Assembly (NCBI GenBank): GCA_018695085.1
Contig: JABHOU010000649.1
Location: 1-5,618, forward strand
Length of the DNA stretch: 5,618 bases
Direction of reading: 5' to 3'
DNA from: Opitutia bacterium
GTDB lineage: Bacteria > Verrucomicrobiota > Verrucomicrobiia > Opitutales > Seribacteraceae
The notes beneath the pieces were generated by a model. That model was not told the origin of the DNA. It saw only the letters and a program-made list of their open reading frames with translations, and did no database searches. The translations under genes and the position numbers were made by a program. Positions 1 through 4,642 of this stretch are shown piece by piece. Each line of letters opens with the position of its first letter. Within the stretch, counting starts at the first letter, position 1.

Positions 1-53
1 ACAAAAAGACGTGAATTAAATCTTTCGCCAGAGATTGAAAGAGGGTCATCCAT
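1..53 (-). CDS. thiG: Thiazole synthase ThiG, N-terminal fragment (cut by window edge)
   Basis: Only the first 17 codons are visible: ATG at 53-51, then DDPLSISGERFNSRLF, running off the window. The pattern D-P-L-x-I-x-G-x-x-F-x-S-R-L-F is the usual start of ThiG, where it is followed by a GTGKY stretch. ThiG condenses deoxyxylulose 5-phosphate, dehydroglycine and the sulfur carried on the ThiS thiocarboxylate into the thiazole of thiamine. The catalytic lysine and the TIM barrel lie outside the window. The start is supported by a GGAG ribosome binding site six bases upstream and by a gap of only 10 bases after the thiE stop, so it is the fifth visible gene of the thi operon. Identity is seen from a short but distinctive motif and from context. 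Nothing can be said about the intactness of the rest. Confidence 0.88.
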   Translation of the reverse strand, partial: MDDPLSISGERFNSRLF

Positions 54-59
54 AACTCA

Positions 60-66
60 CTCCTTA
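60..66 (-). promoter_or_regulatory. Ribosome binding site of thiG, overlapping the thiE stop codon
   Basis: On the minus strand the sequence reads TAAGGAG followed by six bases and the thiG ATG. The TAA is the thiE stop codon, so the Shine-Dalgarno element is formed partly from that stop. Terminating ribosomes would therefore sit on the thiG initiation region, favouring coupled translation of thiE and thiG. Confidence 0.8.
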
Positions 67-705
67 GGCAACCAAGGTAGCAGATGAGTTGACGGCATCG
101 ACAAACCGGCGAATACCGCAAGTGGAAGGCTTCCCATCCTCAAATAAAGCGTTGCACGCCGCTAAACCATGAGCACCAAAAGATAAAACATTGCCGACAT
201 CCTCTGGTTCCAAACCACCAATCAAGAAAGAAGGGATAGTTCCCAGTGAAAGTATTATGGATCGTAATTCTTCCGAATCCAAGACAGGGGCGAGATTTTG
301 CTTCGTCCCCGTGTAACGGAAAGGTCCGACTCCAGCATAATCGCAAACGCCATCGGCAACTAAGACCTCGGCATCCGCCATTGAGTTAACGGTTCCGCCG
401 ATCAACACCTTTGACCCGAGTATCTCACGAGCCAATTTGGGAGACAGGTCATTACTTCCGAGGTGAACTCCATCGGCTTGAGCACGCAAAGCTATCTCGG
501 GCGAATCGTTCACGATAAAAAGCGCCCCAAACTCTTGGCAAACACGAGCGGAGGTCTGGGCAGCAATAAGATATTCCGAAAACGAGAGGGATTTCGAACG
601 AATCTGCACCCAGCTAGCACCGGCTTCGCAAAAGACTCGAGTCTGTTCGGCGTGGGAAACATCTGATAAGTCAGTCGTCAAGCATTGTAAACGAGGCAAA
701 ATCAT
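64..705 (-). CDS. thiE: Thiamine phosphate synthase ThiE
   Basis: ThiE joins HMP pyrophosphate to the thiazole phosphate carboxylate, giving thiamine phosphate, in the cytoplasm. At 213 residues it has normal family length. Visible motifs in barrel order are VQIRSK (33-38, pyrophosphate-binding Arg/Lys), VND (65-67, the Asn-Asp Mg site), ADGVHLG (77-83, second Mg-site Asp), IGGTVNS (102-108), GVGPFRYTGTKQN (125-137, phosphate-loop Thr/Lys) and LIGGL (161-165). The active site looks complete. An odd point is GGTVN where many ThiE proteins have GVSxH. From memory, GGTxNT and GPFRxTxTKxNL are typical of Bacteroidota-type ThiE. The reading frame stays open to an ATG at 834, but I chose the ATG at 705 because the extra 43 residues lie inside the upstream gene and do not look like ThiE, and because this ATG forms a 4-base ATGA overlap with the stop of the upstream tenI-like gene. 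No strong Shine-Dalgarno precedes it, so translation probably depends on coupling. Confidence 0.95.
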   Translation of the reverse strand: MILPRLQCLTTDLSDVSHAEQTRVFCEAGASWVQIRSKSLSFSEYLIAAQTSARVCQEFGALFIVNDSPEIALRAQADGVHLGSNDLSPKLAREILGSKVLIGGTVNSMADAEVLVADGVCDYAGVGPFRYTGTKQNLAPVLDSEELRSIILSLGTIPSFLIGGLEPEDVGNVLSFGAHGLAACNALFEDGKPSTCGIRRFVDAVNSSATLVA

Positions 706-1370
706 AATCTTGAAGAATTTTCTTTTCCAGTCATAGCAATCTCCTCTAGCCAAGAACTGTTTTCCGAACCGCTGCGTGATGGAATAGCTGTTCGGTATCG
801 CATAAATGCCTTTTGCGGATAGCGACTTCCCCAAACTCCTCCGAGAGCGGCAACTCCATCGAAACCCAATGACAACGAAACCCTTACTTTTTCGGGCACG
901 ATTCCTCCCAAAGCTACAATTCTAGGAAGTTCAACCCGCAATTTTCTACGGTCGACAAAAAACGAACGAAGTTCTGAAGCAGGAAATGCTGAATTATAAC
1001 CCTGCTTGGAAACCGAATCGAAAATGGGACCCAGAAAGACATAATCAAGTTTTTCCTGGGAAGTAATCAACTCATCAAGTTGATGAAACGACCGACTAAT
1101 TGTACCATCAACCTCTTTTGCCAAATATTGCTCTTTCGAAGACAAATGATACCCCGCAAATGGATATTCGGACAACAGTTCGGGTCTTCTGTGAATCACA
1201 GTTCTTTCAATGCACTCATCAGGAAATTCATCAAGAAACTTCCGAACTTCGTCCAAGGACCAATCAGGTTTCCGTACATGGAATCGAGACAGGCCCATTT
1301 CGAAGATTCTTCGGATCGTAGAAACTTCGTTTTTTTTCTTACTCGGCGAAGAAATAAGAATCACTTCCAT
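702..1370 (-). CDS. tenI: TenI-like protein (ThiE/TenI family, probable thiazole tautomerase)
   Basis: This 222-residue protein belongs to the ThiE/TenI TIM-barrel superfamily but is not a working ThiE copy by its residues. Family landmarks are FHVRKP (30-35), GYHLSSKE (73-80), SRSFHQLDE (92-100), DYVFLGPIFDSVSKQGY (109-125), IVALGGI (151-157) and GFDGVAALGGVW (169-180). The Mg/pyrophosphate Asn-Asp pair of ThiE is replaced by His-Arg (IHRRPEL, 59-65), and the second Mg-site Asp is missing at AGYH. The S-x-H segment (94-96) is kept, and it aligns with the active-site histidine reported for Bacillus subtilis TenI. TenI tautomerises the thiazole carboxylate released by ThiG before ThiE uses it. 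The gene starts 7 bases after thiS and overlaps thiE by 4 bases, which fits that step. About 30 C-terminal residues are serine- and charge-rich and lie beyond the barrel. The TenI role is inferred; a degenerate or regulatory ThiE is the alternative. Confidence 0.85.
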   Translation of the reverse strand: MEVILISSPSKKKNEVSTIRRIFEMGLSRFHVRKPDWSLDEVRKFLDEFPDECIERTVIHRRPELLSEYPFAGYHLSSKEQYLAKEVDGTISRSFHQLDELITSQEKLDYVFLGPIFDSVSKQGYNSAFPASELRSFFVDRRKLRVELPRIVALGGIVPEKVRVSLSLGFDGVAALGGVWGSRYPQKAFMRYRTAIPSRSGSENSSWLEEIAMTGKENSSRL

Positions 1371-1377
1371 CGAAAAG

Positions 1378-1581
1378 TCACCCTCCTTGAGTAGCTTGAA
1401 CGATCAATATACGATCGCCATTGACCAGTTTGCGACTCATCCAATTTTCTCTGGGAACCACTTCTTCGTTCAAGGCAACGGCACATCCATTAGTCGACGA
1501 AAAACCTAGCTCATTGAGAGCTTCATCAAGGTTGCAACCGTCTGAAACTTCCCAAGTCTCATCATTTAGAGAAATATTCAC
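1378..1581 (-). CDS. thiS: Sulfur carrier protein ThiS
   Basis: ThiS is a small ubiquitin-fold protein whose C-terminal glycine is adenylated by ThiF and turned into a thiocarboxylate, the sulfur donor for ThiG. The product has 67 residues, normal for ThiS, begins MNISLNDE and ends VQATQGG with the required Gly-Gly tail at 66-67. The central NGCAVALNEEVVPRENW (31-47) and the GDRILIVQATQGG ending (55-67) match the usual N-x-x-x-V-P-R-x-x-W and G-D-x-I-x-I-V-x-x-x-x-G-G layout. The start codon is GTG, overlapping the thiC stop as GTGA. It is supported by a GGAGGA ribosome binding site 9 bases upstream, inside thiC. No in-frame ATG near this point would keep the N-terminal strand. ThiF is not in the window. 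Confidence 0.96.
   Translation of the reverse strand: MNISLNDETWEVSDGCNLDEALNELGFSSTNGCAVALNEEVVPRENWMSRKLVNGDRILIVQATQGG
1382..1387 (-). promoter_or_regulatory. Ribosome binding site of tenI-like gene, inside the thiS Gly-Gly codons
   Basis: The thiS gene ends CAA GGA GGG TGA. The AGGAGG formed by the end of the Gln codon and the two glycine codons is the best Shine-Dalgarno match for the ATG at 1370, with 11 bases between. The functionally fixed GlyGly tail thus doubles as the initiation signal of the next gene. Confidence 0.7.
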
Positions 1582-3515
1582 TCCTTCTGTTCCTCCAAGT
1601 AGACTTCTCCTCCAAGAGCTCGAAACTCATCAGCCTTCTCCTGCATACCTATAGTCAAGGCATCTTCGGTATCGAGACCTTGTTCGTCGGCATAACGACG
1701 TACATCCTCGGTGATTCGCATTGAGCAGAAGTTCGGACCGCACATAGAGCAAAAATGAGCAGTTTTGGCATTTTCGTGAGGCAGAGTTTGATCGTGAAAC
1801 TCGCGCGCTTTTTCGGGATCGAGGGAAAGATTGAACTGGTCTTCCCAGCGGAATTCAAACCGAGCCTTTGACAATGCATTATCCCTATATTGCGCGGCGA
1901 CATGACCTTTGGCCAAATCGGCGGCATGGGCCGCAATCTTATAGGTAATGACTCCCTCACGCACATCTTCTCTATCTGGCAAGCCCAAGTGTTCCTTCGG
2001 AGTAACGTAACAGAGCATGGCGCAACCATACCAACCTATCATAGCGGCACCTATACCACTAGTCAGATGATCGTACCCAGGAGCTACATCAGTGGTTAAT
2101 GGACCCAAAGTGTAAAAAGGAGCCTCGTGACACCAGTCCAATTGCTTGTCCATATTCTCCTTGATCATATGCATGGGAACATGACCCGGACCTTCATTCA
2201 TGACTTGTACTCCGAAAGCCCAAGCTCTTTCAGTGAGTTCCCCCTGAGTCTTTAATTCGGCGAACTGCGCCTCGTCATTGGCATCAGCAATGGAACCTGG
2301 TCGTAAACCATCTCCGATGGAAAAGGAGACGTCGTAGGCTGCCATTATTTCGCATATGTCGTCCCAATGAGAGTAGAGAAAGTTCTCCTTATGATGAGAC
2401 AAGCACCATTTGGCCATAATGGACCCACCTCTACTTACAATACCCGTCATACGGTTCCGAGTCAGAGGGACGTATCGAAGCAACACTCCTGCGTGGATGG
2501 TAAAATAGTCAACTCCTTGCTCCGCCTGTTCGATCAAGGTATCTCTAAATACTTCCCAAGTTAATGCCTCGGGTTTACCTCCGACTTTTTCGAGTGCTTG
2601 ATAAATCGGAACGGTACCCACGGGAACTGGACAATTCCTCAAAATCCATTCTCTAGTACGGTGGATGTTCTTGCCCGTGGAAAGGTCCATCAAGGTGTCC
2701 GCCCCCCATTTGGTCGCCCATCGCATTTTCTCAACTTCTTCCTCCACTGAAGACGCCACTGCGGAATTTCCGATATTGGCATTAATTTTCACGAGGAAGT
2801 TACGACCGATGATCATCGGTTCCAACTCCCCATGATTAATGTTGGCGGGAATGATAGCACGACCACGGGCAACTTCGTCGCGAACAAATTCCGGCGTGAT
2901 CTCGGTCGGGATAGATGCACCAAAAGATTCTCCATCGTGCTGGTGCTCGAGGGTATTTCTTAGAGCATCGGGAGTTGTTTTCAAATCCTCCGCCACCTTC
3001 TGAAGTTTCATATTCTCGCGAATCGCGATGAACTCCATCTCAGGCGTAACAATTCCTTGACGGGCGTAATGCAACTGAGTCACACAACAACCTGACTTCG
3101 CTCGTAAAACCTTCCTTTGGCTCCGATCGAAATCGGGCAATTCGTCAGGATTCCGCTCACCCGTCCTGCGGGCATGTTCGCCCGAGAGATAACCATCGTC
3201 TACGGGGACCGTTTCGCGTCCCTTGATCTCTTCCACATCCTCTCGACCAAGCACCCAGGACTCTCTAGGACTGGGCAACCCCTCAGCCACATTTTTATGA
3301 AAGGCGGAATCACCCCATGCTCCGGAAGTATCATAAATACGAATAGGCTCGTTTGGCTGAACGGAACCGTCCGTTCCATGCGTGTCCGAAAGTGAAACCT
3401 CTCTCATCGGAACAAGTATATCCTGACGAGAGCCACCAACGTAAACCCGGCGGGACCCTGGGAATAAACCACTGGATTCATTACTGTCTTCGACTGGTTC
3501 GACTTCTCTTATCAT
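1578..3515 (-). CDS. thiC: Phosphomethylpyrimidine synthase ThiC (radical SAM)
   Basis: ThiC rearranges aminoimidazole ribotide into HMP phosphate, the pyrimidine precursor of thiamine, using S-adenosylmethionine and a 4Fe-4S cluster. The 645-residue product is full length (the E. coli protein is of similar size). An N-terminal ThiC-associated region is seen at about 21-110 (SRRVYVGGSRQDILVPMREV, then IRIYDTSGAWGD). The catalytic barrel follows, with QLHYARQGIVTPEMEFIAIREN (147-168), PANINHGELEPMIIGRNF (223-240), NANIGNSAV (245-253), HAGVLLRYVPLTRNR (341-355), GPGHVPMH (442-449) and HLTSGIGAAMIGWYGCAML (483-501). The cluster motif C-x2-C-x4-C is complete at Cys589, Cys592 and Cys597 near the C-terminus, as is normal for ThiC. 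The ATG at 3515 has AGGA seven bases upstream, and an in-frame TAG at 3527-3525 rules out a longer start. It is the first gene behind the TPP riboswitch and overlaps thiS by 4 bases. No frameshift or missing motif was seen. Confidence 0.98.
   Translation of the reverse strand: MIREVEPVEDSNESSGLFPGSRRVYVGGSRQDILVPMREVSLSDTHGTDGSVQPNEPIRIYDTSGAWGDSAFHKNVAEGLPSPRESWVLGREDVEEIKGRETVPVDDGYLSGEHARRTGERNPDELPDFDRSQRKVLRAKSGCCVTQLHYARQGIVTPEMEFIAIRENMKLQKVAEDLKTTPDALRNTLEHQHDGESFGASIPTEITPEFVRDEVARGRAIIPANINHGELEPMIIGRNFLVKINANIGNSAVASSVEEEVEKMRWATKWGADTLMDLSTGKNIHRTREWILRNCPVPVGTVPIYQALEKVGGKPEALTWEVFRDTLIEQAEQGVDYFTIHAGVLLRYVPLTRNRMTGIVSRGGSIMAKWCLSHHKENFLYSHWDDICEIMAAYDVSFSIGDGLRPGSIADANDEAQFAELKTQGELTERAWAFGVQVMNEGPGHVPMHMIKENMDKQLDWCHEAPFYTLGPLTTDVAPGYDHLTSGIGAAMIGWYGCAMLCYVTPKEHLGLPDREDVREGVITYKIAAHAADLAKGHVAAQYRDNALSKARFEFRWEDQFNLSLDPEKAREFHDQTLPHENAKTAHFCSMCGPNFCSMRITEDVRRYADEQGLDTEDALTIGMQEKADEFRALGGEVYLEEQKE
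1591..1596 (-). promoter_or_regulatory. Ribosome binding site of thiS, inside the end of thiC
   Basis: A perfect GGAGGA on the minus strand lies 9 bases before the thiS GTG. It decides the thiS start. A second purine run, AAGGAG, touches the GTG directly and is too close to serve. Confidence 0.8.
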
Positions 3516-3520
3516 AAAGT

Positions 3521-3596
3521 AATCCTAAGTAATTGATACAAAACAATTCACCGCTGGGATCACTGGCCTCCTAGTCCACTGGTGGAGGATTGTTTT
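3521..3596 (-). promoter_or_regulatory. Candidate expression platform of the TPP riboswitch, with thiC ribosome binding site
   Basis: Between the aptamer and thiC the RNA has no U-rich intrinsic terminator, so control is probably at translation. The thiC Shine-Dalgarno is AGGA at 3526-3523, seven bases before the ATG. Two pairings look mutually exclusive. AAAACAAT (3596-3589, which includes the 3' strand of aptamer helix P1) is perfectly complementary to ATTGTTTT (3547-3540). AATCCT (3591-3586) is perfectly complementary to AGGATT (3526-3521), the ribosome binding site itself. Between them CCTCC (3588-3584) can pair with GGAGG (3571-3567). A simple reading is that TPP binding holds the P1 strand, freeing AATCCT to mask the ribosome binding site. 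The complementarity is seen; the mechanism is inferred. Confidence 0.5.
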
Positions 3597-3685
3597 CCCT
3601 ACGGCGATACGAATCGCATCAGGTTCCAAGGGTCGCAATCGGATCGTAACTGCCTCTCAGTCCCACGCCGGGAACTCCCCTAAAC
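3592..3685 (-). promoter_or_regulatory. TPP (THI-box) riboswitch aptamer
   Basis: The conserved core is present in order on the minus strand: GGGG (3680-3677), a P3 hairpin TCCC-GGCGT-GGGA (3673-3661), the CTGAGA signature (3660-3655), ACCC (3633-3630), GAACCTGAT (3626-3618), a perfect P5 hairpin GCGAT-TCGT-ATCGC (3617-3604), and CGTAGGGAA (3603-3595). An optional extra hairpin sits between CTGAGA and ACCC (GCAGT at 3653-3649 with ATTGC at 3639-3635, one G-U pair). P1 appears short and A/U-rich (GTTT at 3685-3682 with AAAC at 3595-3592). It binds thiamine pyrophosphate and lies directly before thiC, the most common place for this riboswitch, so the thi operon is expected to be repressed when TPP is abundant. 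Confidence 0.96.
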
Positions 3686-3749
3686 TGTTTCGGTTCACAT
3701 CAAAGGAAACCAGAGAAATGAATGCAACAAAATTGCGACCGAAAAAGAA

Positions 3750-4610
3750 TTAAAGGCCAAGTAATCGGTTCATCAAAGCCGCTGTTTTGTCATCACCGCC
3801 GTCACTACCCTCACGAGTGACCCAGCCTGAAAAATCAATTTTGTCTAGCTCTCGCCGGACTTGCTCCCAGTCGACGTCACCTTTTCCGAGCGGACAAAAA
3901 CCATTCTTCACTCCCCAGTCCTTGACGTCCAACTTAACGATCCTTGATCCAAGTACGCGAATCCATTCATGACTAGGGGCAAACTTCTGCATATTGCCGA
4001 TATCATAGTAAGCACCTACCCAAGGATTATCGATTGCATCGAGATAGTCGCGAAACTGCTCTGGTTTGTAACAGAAACCGTTCCAAACTGTCTCGATGAG
4101 AACGCGGATCCCCAAGTTACTCGCCAACGGCAAGACCTTGCGGATCTCGGTAATGGAGCGTTCCCATACGTGGTCATGCGTCTCGCCCTTACCCTTCACC
4201 GCACCCGGAACTAGCAGAACGGAGGAACCGCCAACAGCCTTGGACTCACGGATGGCATCCTCAAGTCCCTTGCGTCCAATATCGCGAACCTCCTCATTGG
4301 GCGAAGAGAGTCGCATCTTCCAGTGTTTATTGTAGACTACACCGTGCATGGGAAGTCCGACCTCGGAACAAGCCTTCTTCAACCCGACGAAATCCATTCC
4401 CGGGGCTGAACCCTCCACGCCATCAAAGCCCAACTCCTTCAATTTTTTAAGGCGCTCTAAATTAACTCGACCGCCATACTTCACGGATTTGTAAATCCGT
4501 CCACGGAACATTGGTTTGGGAACTGCCTCGGCGGCCTGTAGCTGTAATGCGCAAAAAGTACCGGCGGTGCCGGAGACTCCCGTTTTTTGAATGAATTCAC
4601 GTCGGTTCAT
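3750..4610 (-). CDS. Exported sugar isomerase/epimerase-like TIM-barrel protein (xylose-isomerase-like family)
   Basis: The 286-residue product starts with an RR export signal (NRREFIQK, 2-9; weakly hydrophobic GVSGTAGTFCALQL, 11-24; likely cleavage after AEA at 27-29), suggesting Tat-dependent export to the periplasm or cell envelope. The mature part has the layout of the AP-endonuclease-2/xylose-isomerase-like barrel (Pfam PF01261): LKELGFDGVEG (57-67), VLLVPGA (131-137), RVLIETVWN (169-177), AYYDIGNM (200-207), RIVKLDVKDWG (223-233), LGKGDVDW (241-248) and WVTREGS (263-269). Expected metal ligands Glu173, Asp203 and Glu267 are present. The usual histidine of the H-x-K-D motif appears as Asp228. 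Relatives include hydroxypyruvate isomerase and ketose epimerases; the substrate cannot be inferred. It starts 32 bases after the permease gene with no good Shine-Dalgarno before the ATG, and is probably co-transcribed with it. It ends 62 bases before the aptamer, without a visible terminator. Confidence 0.85.
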   Translation of the reverse strand: MNRREFIQKTGVSGTAGTFCALQLQAAEAVPKPMFRGRIYKSVKYGGRVNLERLKKLKELGFDGVEGSAPGMDFVGLKKACSEVGLPMHGVVYNKHWKMRLSSPNEEVRDIGRKGLEDAIRESKAVGGSSVLLVPGAVKGKGETHDHVWERSITEIRKVLPLASNLGIRVLIETVWNGFCYKPEQFRDYLDAIDNPWVGAYYDIGNMQKFAPSHEWIRVLGSRIVKLDVKDWGVKNGFCPLGKGDVDWEQVRRELDKIDFSGWVTREGSDGGDDKTAALMNRLLGL

Positions 4611-4642
4611 AGTCTATGATCTTAAGGATTAATGTAAGAAAG

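Noticed and set aside
463..666. Plus-strand open frames inside the thi genes and the permease (for example 463-666, 1080-1394, 1890-2099, 3117-3395, 5092-5487)
   Set aside because: They are antisense or out-of-frame to genes with full family motifs, lack recognisable protein features and have no convincing start signals.
706..834. A longer ThiE starting at the ATG at 834 (256 residues)
   Set aside because: The 43 extra residues lie inside the tenI-like coding region, show no ThiE features and would make an unusually long protein. The ATGA overlap start at 705 begins where family members begin.
702..1370. The tenI-like gene as a decayed thiE pseudogene
   Set aside because: The frame is intact over 222 codons, has a strong ribosome binding site, keeps TenI-type residues (S-F-H, GPIF, S-K, ALGG) and is tightly embedded in the operon. 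Its changes look selective, not random.
3516..3600. Intrinsic terminator as the riboswitch expression platform
   Set aside because: The CCTCC/GGAGG hairpin after the aptamer is not followed by a U-run; the downstream sequence is mixed. Control of translation fits better.
3690..3749. A sigma70-type promoter for the thi operon between the TIM-barrel gene and the riboswitch
   Set aside because: A TTGTTG at 3730-3725 resembles a -35 box, but no acceptable -10 box lies at the right distance. A promoter probably exists in this gap, but I cannot point to it.
4611..4642. Terminator or promoter between the permease and the TIM-barrel gene
   Set aside because: The 32-base gap shows no hairpin with U-run and no promoter boxes, so co-transcription is the simpler reading.
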